Source of the DNA: Paraburkholderia humisilvae
Lineage (GTDB): Bacteria > Pseudomonadota > Gammaproteobacteria > Burkholderiales > Burkholderiaceae
Direction of reading: 5' to 3'
Length of the DNA: 64,000 bases
Assembly (NCBI RefSeq): GCF_902859855.1
Contig: NZ_CADIKH010000035.1
Coordinates: 1-64,000 of the forward strand
This document shows positions 16,453 to 25,018 of the stretch, in pieces; positions within the stretch are counted from its first letter, which is position 1, and every line of letters begins with the position of its first letter. The position numbers and the translations under genes are program-made. The notes beneath the pieces are model-generated. The model saw only the letters and a list, made by a program, of their open reading frames with translations. It searched no databases and had not been told where the DNA came from.

Positions 16453-16578
16453 GTGCGAATCCTCTAACAGGACAATGCGTTAAACAAAAAAATTATGATT
16501 TGCAGGACGCGCCGGCCGCGCACACGCACGTACCGTCGATTCCGCATGCAGAGTCTAGATTTAGAGAGCGGCACAAGG

Positions 16579-16596
16579 GCACTACATACGTAGTGC
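16579..16596. promoter_or_regulatory. Inverted repeat upstream of putative effector
   Basis: GCACTAC-ATAC-GTAGTGC, 7-bp arms, about 125 bases upstream of the effector start in an AT-rich patch. Candidate regulator binding site; the protein that would bind it is unknown. Confidence 0.35.
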
Positions 16597-16637
16597 TACA
16601 GGATCGCACACGCTTTTAACGAACAGACGCACTAAAG

Positions 16638-16675
16638 AAAACAGGCCCGCGCGTTCGGTGCGCGGGCCTGTTTTT
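16638..16675 (-). terminator. Terminator of dppA-like gene
   Basis: Strong stem (CAGGCCCGCGC paired with GCGCGGGCCTG, loop about 7 bases) with T-runs on both sides. It lies 20 bases past the minus-strand stop of the peptide-binding protein gene and could also stop plus-strand transcription. Confidence 0.85.
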
Positions 16676-16694
16676 CTTCCCAGCGGCGATTTTT

Positions 16695-18302
16695 CTACTG
16701 CACGCTCACGGTCGCAAAGTTCTGCCGACCAAACGCACTCACCTGATACCCGCTCACGTTCTTCGTCGTAATCGCCGTCGCGGTCGGATACCCAAGCGGA
16801 ATCCACAGCGCCGCATCGTGAATGATCTGTTGCGCGGCTTCGTAGGCTTTCGTGCGCTTGGCCTGGTCGGACGTGCGCTTGCCCTGGTCAATCAGCTTGT
16901 CGAGATCCGGGTCGCAGAAGCGAGAGAAATTGATGCCCGACTTCACCCCGTTACAGCTGAAAAGCGGCGTCAGGTAGTCGTCCGGGTCACCGTTGTCGCC
17001 GGCCCAGCCCATGAACAGCGTGTCATGCTGACCCTGCTTGGCTTCCTTGATCAGTTCGCCCCATTCGATCACCTTCACGTCGGCCTTCACGCCGATCTTC
17101 GCGAAGTCCGCCTGCAACAGTTCCGCGCCGGCTTTCGGGCTCGGATTCAGCGAACTGCCGGTTGGGCGCACCCAGATCGTGGTCGAGAAGCCGTTCGGAT
17201 AGCCCGCGTCGGCGAGCAGTTTCTTTGCCTTTGCGACGTCGTAAGGCCACGGTTTGACCGCCTTGTCGTAGCTCCATGTGTTCGGCGGATACGGGTTGGT
17301 CGCGGGCATGGCGGTATCGTTGAACACCACCTTCAGGTACGTTGCGCGATCGAATGCCATGTTCAGCGCGGCGCGGACCTTCTGGTTGTCGAGCGGCTTC
17401 TTTTCAGTGTTCAGCGCGACGAACGCTGTCATGAAGGCCGGCGTTTGCACGATCTTGAGTGCCTTGTCGTTCTTCGCGTCGGCGATATCCTGCGGTTTCG
17501 GCGACAACGCGATCTGGCATTCGCCCGCCTTCACCTTCTGCGCGCGCACCGTCGGGTCCGGCGTGATCGCGTAAATCAGCCGGTCGATCTTCGGCTTCGG
17601 CCCCCAGTAGGTCGGGTTCACGTCATAGCGGATCACCGCGTCCTTCGTATAGCTTTTCAGGACGAACGGGCCGGTGCCGATGGGTTTCGAGTTCAGGTCG
17701 TTCTGTTTGCCGGCTTTGAGTAACTGGTCCGCATATTCGGCCGGGTAGATCGATGCGAAGCCCATCGTCATCACCGACAGGAATGGCGCGTCCGGTTCGG
17801 TCAGTTCGAACCTGACCGTCTGATCATCGACCTTCGTGATCGACTTCACGAGCTTCGTGAGGCCCATCGACTGCGCGTGGGGAAAGCCGTTCGCGCCCGC
17901 CACCTTATGCCACGGGTTGCTGTCGTCGAGCATCCGGTTGAACGTGAAGAGGACGTCGTCCGCATTGAGCGGCCGGGTCGGTTTGAAGTAGTCGGTGGTC
18001 TGGAATGGCACGTTCGGACGCAGATGGAACGTGTACGTGAGGCCATCGGCGCTGATCTCCCACTTGTCGGCGAGGCTCGGCACGACCTTCTTCGATGCTT
18101 CATCAAACGCAACGAGCGTGTTGAAGATCACGTCGGACGATGCATTGCTCGTGACGAGCGAGTTGTACTGGACGACATCGAAGCCGTCGGGGCTCGCTTC
18201 GGTGCAGACGGTGAGCGGCTTGGCCAGCGCGAGTGCGGGCGAAGCGAGGAGGACGGCGGCAAGTACGGCAAAAGCAGCGGCAGCGGACGGCTTGAAGCGC
18301 AT
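16695..18302 (-). CDS. ABC transporter dipeptide-binding protein, DppA-like
   Basis: 535-residue periplasmic solute-binding protein, family 5 (peptide/nickel type). Signal peptide at residues 1-27 (AAVLLASPALALA-K), then TVCTEASPDGFDVVQY, the family pattern KWEISADGLTYTFHLR, and a C-terminal lobe with MGWAGDNGDPDDYLTPLFSCNG as in DppA. It delivers di- or oligopeptides to a permease, but the permease and ATPase genes are not adjacent. Monocistronic with its own terminator. Confidence 0.88.
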   Translation of the reverse strand: MRFKPSAAAAFAVLAAVLLASPALALAKPLTVCTEASPDGFDVVQYNSLVTSNASSDVIFNTLVAFDEASKKVVPSLADKWEISADGLTYTFHLRPNVPFQTTDYFKPTRPLNADDVLFTFNRMLDDSNPWHKVAGANGFPHAQSMGLTKLVKSITKVDDQTVRFELTEPDAPFLSVMTMGFASIYPAEYADQLLKAGKQNDLNSKPIGTGPFVLKSYTKDAVIRYDVNPTYWGPKPKIDRLIYAITPDPTVRAQKVKAGECQIALSPKPQDIADAKNDKALKIVQTPAFMTAFVALNTEKKPLDNQKVRAALNMAFDRATYLKVVFNDTAMPATNPYPPNTWSYDKAVKPWPYDVAKAKKLLADAGYPNGFSTTIWVRPTGSSLNPSPKAGAELLQADFAKIGVKADVKVIEWGELIKEAKQGQHDTLFMGWAGDNGDPDDYLTPLFSCNGVKSGINFSRFCDPDLDKLIDQGKRTSDQAKRTKAYEAAQQIIHDAALWIPLGYPTATAITTKNVSGYQVSAFGRQNFATVSVQ

Positions 18303-18387
18303 GACATCTCCCGGAACGATCGTGGTCAGGTAAGGCGGCTGGCGTGTTGGCCGGTTCGAAGACGGTTACGGCAACGGCCGCTAACGA

Positions 18388-18409
18388 TGGCTAGTGGGTG
18401 GCTAGTGGG
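18388..18409. repeat. 11-bp tandem duplication
   Basis: TGGCTAGTGGG twice in direct succession in the region between the dppA-like gene and the next gene. Short slippage-type repeat, no function apparent. Confidence 0.6.
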
Positions 18410-18536
18410 TCGTTGGTGGCCGATGGTGTGCGACCCGCGATGGACGTGCCACACCGCGATGGCGAAAGCTTATCGAACGGTCGTTGCGGCGACAACCACG
18501 CATGGTACATACCGATATGGTCGCATGACACGCCGT

Positions 18537-19364
18537 TCAGTGCCGTGAGGCATACCGTTGCAGATAGCCGATGCCCTCGATCGCGCGCGAGCCGTACCAC
18601 GACACCTGTTCGCCGTCGATCAGCTCGATTCGCTTGCCGGCCAGTCCGCCGGCGACCTGCGGATTCTGCGTGAGCGTGTCGCAGTGCGATTGAGTGAAGC
18701 GGTACGGTTCACTTGATAGCAGCACACGGTCGACGTCGGCTAGCCATCGTGCGTTCAGATCGAAGGCCGGATAGCGCTGCGCGCCTGTCGGTCCGCCATC
18801 GATGTCGGGCAGCGTGTGCCAGTTCACCAGACGCAACATCGCGGAGATATAGGTGTCGCGCGCGACGGTCATCCACGGATCGCGCCAGATCGCGTAAAGC
18901 ACGCGTTGTCGCGGCCAGGTGCGCGCCGTGACCGCGTCCAGCTCTGTGCGCAACGCATCGCTCAAGCGCTGCGCCGCGTCGCGGCGGCCGAATATCGCGC
19001 CAAGCAGCGCGAATAACGCAACGTTGTCTTCAGGTGCCAGCGGATGCGTGACCACAATGTGCGGGACAAATGTGCGCAGTGCATCGACCGTCGTCCGTTC
19101 GTTTTCGTCGATGTTGACGATCGCATGCGTTGGCCGCAGCGCGCGCACTGCATCGATGCGTATGGACTTCGTGCCGCCCACTTTGGGTATCGCGCGCACG
19201 CGTTCGCGTGGATGCACGCAAAAGCCGGTGCGCCCGACGATCTGCCGATCGAGGCCGAGCGCGAACAGCAGTTCGGTAATGCTCGGCACCAGCGAGACGA
19301 TCCGTGCGTCGTCACCGGCGCTTGCGTGCTCGACGCCCGCTGCATCGACTGTCTGCTCGCTCAT
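18537..19364 (-). CDS. BtuF-like helical-backbone metal/cobalamin receptor protein
   Basis: 275-residue protein of the TroA/BtuF type III substrate-binding fold: RIVSLVPSITELLFALGL near residues 22-39, GRTGFCVHP, and a C-terminal lobe with DLNARWLADVDRVLLSSEPYRF. BtuF proteins bind vitamin B12 for import. Here no signal peptide is visible (the N-terminus MSEQTVDAAGVEHASAG is polar), so it may be cytoplasmic or the annotated start may be wrong. No btuCD genes adjoin it. Annotated in relatives as cobalamin-binding protein. Confidence 0.75.
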   Translation of the reverse strand: MSEQTVDAAGVEHASAGDDARIVSLVPSITELLFALGLDRQIVGRTGFCVHPRERVRAIPKVGGTKSIRIDAVRALRPTHAIVNIDENERTTVDALRTFVPHIVVTHPLAPEDNVALFALLGAIFGRRDAAQRLSDALRTELDAVTARTWPRQRVLYAIWRDPWMTVARDTYISAMLRLVNWHTLPDIDGGPTGAQRYPAFDLNARWLADVDRVLLSSEPYRFTQSHCDTLTQNPQVAGGLAGKRIELIDGEQVSWYGSRAIEGIGYLQRYASRH

Positions 19365-19400
19365 CGCGGATTCCGTCGACAGTAGGAAGCTTTCAATCGT

Positions 19401-20174
19401 TCAATCAGCCGCCGCGCGCGGCTTGTGCGGGGCTTTTTTCATTGCTGCATCGTAGAGCCAGCGCGGCATGATATGCAACATGATGGCGACGAAGCGCATC
19501 TGCCATGGCAGCACGACATAGCGCTTCCGGTGTTCGATCGCGTCGGCCGCCTCGCGCGCGAAGCGTTCGGCGTCCATCAGGAACGGCATCCGGTACGGGT
19601 TGCGCGCGGTCATCGGCGTGCGGATAAAGCCGGGCGCGATCGTCACGACCGCGACGCCTCGCGACCGCATCTCGACGCGCAGCGCCTCCAGATACGTGCG
19701 GGCGGCGGCCTTCGAGGCGCTATATGCGCCCGAGCCCGGCAGGCCACGCACGCCCGCGACGCTCGATATGCCGACCAGCGTGCCTTGGCGCGCGGCGGCC
19801 ATCGCAGCCGCGAACGGCTCGAAGGTCGCGACCATGCCGAAGTAGTTGATGTCCATCACGTCGCGGAAGATCTGCAAGTCGCCGAGACCGGTGACGGTGC
19901 CGCGGCTGACGCCGGCGTTTGCGATCACGATGTCCGGGCAGCCGTACCGGGCGACGAAGTCCTGCGCGGCGGCCGCGAGCGCATCAGCGTCGCGAACGTC
20001 CGCGGGATAGATTGAGACCGGGTGTTCAGGATGCGCTTGCCGGAAGCGCTCGAGCGCGTCGCCGCGCCGTGCGACGAGGGCGAGAATCGCGCCGCGCCGC
20101 GCATATTCGGCGGCGATTGCGAGGCCGATGCCGCTCGATGCGCCGGTAATGAAGACCTTTAGCGGTGTACCCAT
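19401..20174 (-). CDS. SDR-family short-chain oxidoreductase
   Basis: 257-residue short-chain dehydrogenase/reductase. The NAD(P)-binding motif TGASSGIG starts at residue 10, NAG (IANAG) is in the middle, and the catalytic Ser with YSASK (Tyr-x-x-x-Lys) is near residue 150. A C-terminal extension (MRFVAIMLHIMPRWLYD) resembles SDR proteins annotated as SadC/DltE-like. Substrate unknown. The start at 20174 puts the nucleotide-binding motif at the usual distance from the N-terminus. Downstream of dsbA with 24 bases between, so probably cotranscribed. Confidence 0.85.
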   Translation of the reverse strand: MGTPLKVFITGASSGIGLAIAAEYARRGAILALVARRGDALERFRQAHPEHPVSIYPADVRDADALAAAAQDFVARYGCPDIVIANAGVSRGTVTGLGDLQIFRDVMDINYFGMVATFEPFAAAMAAARQGTLVGISSVAGVRGLPGSGAYSASKAAARTYLEALRVEMRSRGVAVVTIAPGFIRTPMTARNPYRMPFLMDAERFAREAADAIEHRKRYVVLPWQMRFVAIMLHIMPRWLYDAAMKKAPHKPRAAAD

Positions 20175-20198
20175 ACCGGCGCGTCGCAATGTCACGCG

Positions 20199-20837
20199 TT
20201 ACATCTTCTTCGCGCGAACCTGGCTGACAAGGTAGTCGAGCACCTGGATCGTGCCCGGCAGGCTGTTCGTCTGCGCGGGACCGGTTTCATACTTGCCCTG
20301 CACAGCGAGGGTCGGCACGCCGTCGATCTTGTAGTCGTTGATCAGCTTCGTGTCGCGCTGCAGCGCCGTTTGCGTCGAGAATGAGTTGTACGCGTCCATG
20401 TACTTCTTCGGATCCACGCCGTTCTTTGACAGGAATGCCGCCTGGGCTTCCGGCGTCAGCAGGTAGTCCTTGTTGACGTGGATTTCGTGGAAGATTTTCG
20501 GCGTCAGTTCCTGGGCGAGGCCGAGCGCATCGACCGCGTGATACATCTTCGAATGCGGGATGAAATCATCGCGGAACGCGACCGGCACGCGCTTGAACAC
20601 GACATCCGGACCCTGCTTCTTGATCCAGTCTTCGAGATACGGGTCGAATTCGTTGCAGTGCGGGCAGCCGTACCACATGAATTCGATCACTTCGATTTTG
20701 CCGGCCGGCACTTCGACCGGCTGCGGCGATGACAGCACGGTGTAGTCCTTGCCGGCGACCGGTGCGGTCGGGCTGGCGCCTGCCGTGGCAGTGATGAGAC
20801 CTAGCGAGAGGCAAAGAAGGCTAAGCAGCTTTTTCAT
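20199..20837 (-). CDS. dsbA: Thiol:disulfide interchange protein DsbA
   Basis: 212-residue periplasmic oxidoreductase that makes disulfide bonds. Signal peptide MKKLLSLLCLSLGLITATAGA, active site C-P-H-C (MWYGCPHCNEF) near residues 58-61, and the cis-proline loop GVPTLAV near residue 174. The length is normal. Part of the minus-strand run argS, SPOR gene, dsbA. Confidence 0.95.
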   Translation of the reverse strand: MKKLLSLLCLSLGLITATAGASPTAPVAGKDYTVLSSPQPVEVPAGKIEVIEFMWYGCPHCNEFDPYLEDWIKKQGPDVVFKRVPVAFRDDFIPHSKMYHAVDALGLAQELTPKIFHEIHVNKDYLLTPEAQAAFLSKNGVDPKKYMDAYNSFSTQTALQRDTKLINDYKIDGVPTLAVQGKYETGPAQTNSLPGTIQVLDYLVSQVRAKKM

Positions 20838-20993
20838 GTCTTGTCATCCCAATCGGGAAATAGCGTGGACAGTTGAATGGCTGGCGACGGGCCTGTTACC
20901 GTGAACGCTGCGACGGACGGCAGGCTTTCGCCGTGCTTGAGACTGCGCGTGCGCGCCGAAGGTTCAGCGGCGCGCACGAATTCGTACGGCGGA

Positions 20994-21737
20994 TTACTGC
21001 TTGGTGAAGCGGATGACGGCCGTGTCGATACCGGCGTCGGACAGGCGTTGACGTGTGGCGTTCATGTCCTCGAACTTCGAGAACGGTCCGATCCGTACGC
21101 GATAGTACGTGATACCGCCCGCATCGCGCTGCGTGACCTTCGATTCGAACCCTTGGAATGCGAGCCGCGCGCGCTGCTGCTCGGCGTCCGCGGACGTCTT
21201 GTACGCGCCCACCTGCAGCAGATAGCCGGTGTTCGCGTCGGCGGCGGACGGCGGCGCGGACGCGGCGCCAGGCTTGGTCGGCGGCGGAATATTGGCCACC
21301 GTCGTGCCGCTCGAGCCCGGTTTCTTCGCACCGGCGGCGGCAGCCGACGACGCGTTGCTGTTCGGCGCGGGCGCGACGCCGCTGGCAGCCGGCGGCACCT
21401 CGACGATCTGCGGTTCTTCCAGGATGCCGGACGATTGCGTCTGATTGTTGGTCTGCCCCGGCGCGGTATTGGGTGGCGCCGGCTGCACGGCTTGCGGTAC
21501 CGGCTGGCCTGGGCTCTTGCCCTGCAACGGCCGGTTCGGATCGAATTGCGGCTGGCTTGCACCCGCGTCCGACGCGGCGGGCGGCGCAACCTTCGCGACG
21601 AACGGCGTCGGCGCGCGCGTGATGTACAGCGCGACCACTACGGCGATGGCCAGACCGACGATCAGGCCCAGCACGATGCCGAGAAACGTCCCCCCGGTTT
21701 GCTTCGACTGCTTCGTTGTGCGGCGTGGCTTTGCCAT
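20994..21737 (-). CDS. SPOR-domain inner-membrane protein (FtsN-like layout)
   Basis: 247-residue bitopic protein. A short basic cytoplasmic tail, a membrane helix at about residues 18-40 (FLGIVLGLIVGLAIAVVVAL), a long Pro/Ala/Gln-rich periplasmic linker, and a C-terminal SPOR domain (GYLLQVGAYKTSADAEQQRA to residue 247) that binds denuded peptidoglycan at division sites. The architecture matches FtsN, but the domain is common, so the role in division is inferred. The ATG at 21737 has GCAGGTGA upstream. Between argS and dsbA on the same strand. Confidence 0.85.
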   Translation of the reverse strand: MAKPRRTTKQSKQTGGTFLGIVLGLIVGLAIAVVVALYITRAPTPFVAKVAPPAASDAGASQPQFDPNRPLQGKSPGQPVPQAVQPAPPNTAPGQTNNQTQSSGILEEPQIVEVPPAASGVAPAPNSNASSAAAAGAKKPGSSGTTVANIPPPTKPGAASAPPSAADANTGYLLQVGAYKTSADAEQQRARLAFQGFESKVTQRDAGGITYYRVRIGPFSKFEDMNATRQRLSDAGIDTAVIRFTKQ

Positions 21738-21875
21738 TGTCTGAATCACCTGCAAAAGGAAAAACTTGAATGACGGTCGATTATAGCGACGGCAACCGGC
21801 GGTGCTGCCGCTGCCGCCGCTTTGCTACGACCGCGCGTTATGGTCGCATAAGCGAATGCCGGGGGCGAGTCGAAT

Positions 21876-23660
21876 TTACATCTTGGGCGGAGCCGATACG
21901 CCGATGATGGCGAGGCCGTTCGCCAGCACCTGGCGGGTGGCCGCGAGCAGTGCGATGCGCGCGTTGCGGGTCGCTTCATCGTCGACCAGCACGCGTTCGG
22001 CATTGTAGAACGAGTGAAATTCGCTCGCGAGGTCGCGCAGGTAGAACGCAACCGCATGCGGTGCGAGCTCATCGGCCGCATGCGACAGCATATCGGGGAA
22101 TTCCGCGAGCTTTTGCAGCAGCGCCATCGCGCGGTCGCTCGAAAGCGGCGCGAGCTCGACCGACGGCAGCACCGCTTCGTCCGCGTTGAAGCGTGACTTC
22201 CATTCGCCGAGCACCGAGCAGATACGCGCGTGCGCGTACTGCACGTAGTACACCGGGTTTTCGTCGTTTTGCTTCAGCGCGAGATCGATGTCGAACACGA
22301 ACTCGGTGTCGGCCTTGCGCGAGATCAGGAAGAAGCGCACCGCGTCGCGGCCGCGGCGGATGGTTTCTTCATCGAGCAAATCCGGCGCCGCTTCCTGGCC
22401 GGGCACGGCGCCACCCGACCATTCGATCAGGTCGCGCACCGTCACATAGCTGCCCGCGCGCTTCGAGATTTTCACTTCCTGGCCGTCGCGCATCACGGTG
22501 ACCATCTTGTGCAGCACGTAGTCCGGGTAGCCCTTCGGAATGCCGATGCCGAGACCCTGCAGGCCGGCGCGCACGCGTGCAATCGTGCCGTGATGGTCCG
22601 AACCCTGAACGTTGATGACCTTAGTGAAGCCACGCTGCCACTTCGCCACGTGGTACGCGACGTCTGGCACGAAATACGTGTACGTGCCGTCTTTCTTGCG
22701 CATCACGCGATCTTTGTCGTCGCCGTCGTCGGTGGTGCGCAGCCATAGCGCGCCCTCTTCCTCATAGGTTTTGCCGGCGGCAATGAGCGCGTCGACCGTC
22801 TGTTCGACGCGCCCTTCCGTGTACAGCGACGATTCGAGATAGTACTGGTCGAACTCGACGCCGAATGCCTGCAGGTCCATATCCTGTTCGTGCCGCAGAT
22901 AGGCGACCGCGAAGCGGCGGATCGCTTCGAGGTTTTCAACGTCGCCCGCGCCTTTGACCGGCTCGCCGTCGCGCGCGGAGACGGTCTCGCCGTTCAGATA
23001 GTCGCGTGCGATATCGGCGATGTACTCGCCGTTGTACGAGGATTCAGGCCAGCCCGCGTCGCCCGGTTTCAGGCCGCGTGCGCGCGCCTGCGTGGACACC
23101 GCGAGGGTATGGATCTGCACGCCGGCGTCGTTGTAGTAGAACTCGCGATGCACGTCCCAGCCCTGCGACGCGAGCACATTCGACAGCGCGTCGCCGAGCG
23201 CGGCCTGGCGGCCATGGCCGACGTGCAGCGGACCGGTTGGGTTCGCCGATACGAATTCGACCAGCACATGCTTGCCGGCTTCGCGCTGCGAGCGGCCGAA
23301 CGCCTGCTGCTGCGCGAACACCTCGCGCACGACGGCCTGCTTCGCGGCCGGTGCGATACGCAGGTTGATGAAGCCGGGGCCCGCGACGTCGGCGCTTTCG
23401 ATCAGGCCTTTTGCCTGCGGATGCGCGAGCACCGCATCGACAATCTGCTGCGCCAGCTGACGCGGATTCGCGCGCAGCGGCTTGGCGAGCTGCATCGCGA
23501 CATTGCACGCGATGTCGCCGTGCGCGGCGACCTTCGGCCGTTCGAGCGTGATCGTCGGTGTGACGAAGGCGGCTTCGGACGCGCCCGCGGTGGCCGTGGC
23601 GATCTGCTTCACAGTGTCGGCGAGCAGGGTTTCGAGAGTGTGTTTATGTGCAGGCAGCAT
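21876..23660 (-). CDS. argS: Arginyl-tRNA synthetase
   Basis: 594-residue class I aminoacyl-tRNA synthetase that charges tRNA-Arg. HIGH-type motif HVGHGR in the context VSANPTGPLHVGHGRQAALG, KMSKS-like motif KISKRAG, N-terminal Arg-tRNA-synthetase domain and the C-terminal anticodon-binding DALR domain. The start at 23660 (MLPAHKHTLETLL) was chosen because the upstream part of the frame is Arg-rich, unlike the family. Confidence 0.96.
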   Translation of the reverse strand: MLPAHKHTLETLLADTVKQIATATAGASEAAFVTPTITLERPKVAAHGDIACNVAMQLAKPLRANPRQLAQQIVDAVLAHPQAKGLIESADVAGPGFINLRIAPAAKQAVVREVFAQQQAFGRSQREAGKHVLVEFVSANPTGPLHVGHGRQAALGDALSNVLASQGWDVHREFYYNDAGVQIHTLAVSTQARARGLKPGDAGWPESSYNGEYIADIARDYLNGETVSARDGEPVKGAGDVENLEAIRRFAVAYLRHEQDMDLQAFGVEFDQYYLESSLYTEGRVEQTVDALIAAGKTYEEEGALWLRTTDDGDDKDRVMRKKDGTYTYFVPDVAYHVAKWQRGFTKVINVQGSDHHGTIARVRAGLQGLGIGIPKGYPDYVLHKMVTVMRDGQEVKISKRAGSYVTVRDLIEWSGGAVPGQEAAPDLLDEETIRRGRDAVRFFLISRKADTEFVFDIDLALKQNDENPVYYVQYAHARICSVLGEWKSRFNADEAVLPSVELAPLSSDRAMALLQKLAEFPDMLSHAADELAPHAVAFYLRDLASEFHSFYNAERVLVDDEATRNARIALLAATRQVLANGLAIIGVSAPPKM

Positions 23661-24221
23661 GCTTGTTGCGAGTCCAGTGAGGCAGTCGGGTAAGGCAAGA
23701 TTGCGCCGGAATGCGGCAACTTCCAGTGCGGCAAATTGACGGCGGCCTCGCGCGGACGGCGTGCGTCTGAGTCGACCGCGTTCGCTTGCCGGCGCAGACG
23801 AAGTGCCGGGTGCCGTTTGCGCATAACTCGCGCAATGCGACGCGAAGTCCGCGCACCACCGGCGGCCTTGCCACTCATCATTCGGTCCGCGGCTCGATGG
23901 CACGCCCCGGACCGCGCCGGCCCAGCGTACGCGTGCGCCGCGCGGCGGGCTTTTCCGTCAGGACGGATTTTAGCAGGTGCTAATATGTCCATTGACGCGC
24001 CCGGTCCAGACGAGGCGGCCCGGCGCGGCCGGACGGGCTCCCCGGAACAGTTGGGAGCAGGGGGTGGAAAACCCGGTGGCAAGTCTGTTTCAAACCGCGG
24101 TTGAAACCCTGTTTGAAGTCCCGGCCAATACGCCGCGAAGGGACCTGCGGAGCGCACCGCGGAGAGCCGCTTCGCCGCCGGCCGGCGAGGGAGAGGTCAA
24201 CAGAACGAAAAGGGAACAGTC
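23661..24221. other. Intergenic region argS / DUF1840 gene
   Basis: 560 bases between divergent genes, GC-rich, with no credible gene. It should hold both promoters. Near its right end three GTTTCAA/GTTTGAA-like words occur (24087-24093, inverted at 24101-24107, and 24111-24117); the first two form GTTTCAA-ACCGCGG-TTGAAAC. Confidence 0.5.
24087..24107. promoter_or_regulatory. Inverted repeat GTTTCAA-N7-TTGAAAC
   Basis: Perfect 7-bp arms around a CCGCGG core, 115 bases before the DUF1840 start codon, with a further GTTTGAA right after. Candidate operator or hairpin. Confidence 0.3.
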
Positions 24222-24548
24222 ATGCTGATTACTTTCAAATGTCGTGCCGCGCCGGACGTGGTGATGTTGGAGAACCTGGCTCAGTATCTTGTCGGCATTG
24301 TCGGCAAGAGGCTGGGTCAACGCGGCGTCATCACGCATGACGAACTCGGCGACGCGATTACGAAGCTCGAAGCGGCAATCGTCACCGACAAGCAGGAGCG
24401 CGCCGAACACGAAGGCCATTTTCATGAGGGCGAAGAGGGACACGACCGGCATGAAGTCCCGATCGGCCTTGCGCAACGCGCGTATCCGTTCCTCGACATG
24501 CTGCGCGTCGCGAAGAAGGAAAACGCGGATATCGTCTGGGGGATTTAA
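24222..24548 (+). CDS. DUF1840 family protein
   Basis: 108-residue conserved proteobacterial protein of unknown function. Begins LITFKCRAAPDVVMLENLAQYL, the DUF1840 signature, then an acidic-histidine stretch (HEGHFHEGEEGHDRH) that might bind metal, and ends LRVAKKENADIVWGI. Single gene with its own terminator. Confidence 0.88.
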   Translation: MLITFKCRAAPDVVMLENLAQYLVGIVGKRLGQRGVITHDELGDAITKLEAAIVTDKQERAEHEGHFHEGEEGHDRHEVPIGLAQRAYPFLDMLRVAKKENADIVWGI

Positions 24549-24587
24549 CGCGCGGCGCGCGCCCGGTTGATCCGCGGTCCAGTATCG

Positions 24588-24622
24588 AAGCCCGCCTTGC
24601 ATCCGATGCAGGCGGGCTTTTT
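24588..24622 (+). terminator. Rho-independent terminator of DUF1840 gene
   Basis: AAGCCCGCC and TGCAT pair with ATGCA and GGCGGGCTT (one bulged T), followed by TTTTT. 40 bases after the DUF1840 stop. Confidence 0.9.
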
Positions 24623-24636
24623 CGCTGTGCCTGGCG

Positions 24637-24831
24637 TTATTGGCTTGCGCCTTGCGGCGTGGCGGCCGGTGTCGATGCGCCTTTCTTCGCCTTCTTGTGC
24701 TTCGGCTTCTTCACATGCTGCTCGGTCGGCGGCGAATACGAACTCACCGAACTGGACCCGCCTTGCGCGAGCGCCGGCATGGTGCCGACAGCAAGCGATG
24801 CGGCCATCAAGATCAGCGACAGCTTCTTCAT
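24637..24831 (-). CDS. Small secreted lysine-rich hypothetical protein
   Basis: 64-residue protein. Signal peptide MKKLSLILMAASLAVGTMPALA, then a Ser/Gly segment and a basic tail (KKPKHKKAKKG) ending in an Ala/Thr/Pro/Gln stretch. The ATG at 24831 has GGAG 8 bases upstream. A conserved type of small exported protein in Burkholderiaceae; function unknown. Confidence 0.75.
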   Translation of the reverse strand: MKKLSLILMAASLAVGTMPALAQGGSSSVSSYSPPTEQHVKKPKHKKAKKGASTPAATPQGASQ

Positions 24832-25018
24832 ACAATTTTCTCCGGGACGGTTGCGAGTCGACATGCCGTGCGTTCTTGACGACGCACTCGGCGAGATGAG
24901 GCCGCTGCAGTTTACAAAGCCGAAAACTGCACCGCCGGAAATATTCGGGCTTTGCGCGCCGATATAGTGGGGGGCGGCGCCCGCGCGCGTGTCGCTCGCG
25001 GGCGCGTCGTGTGACCGG

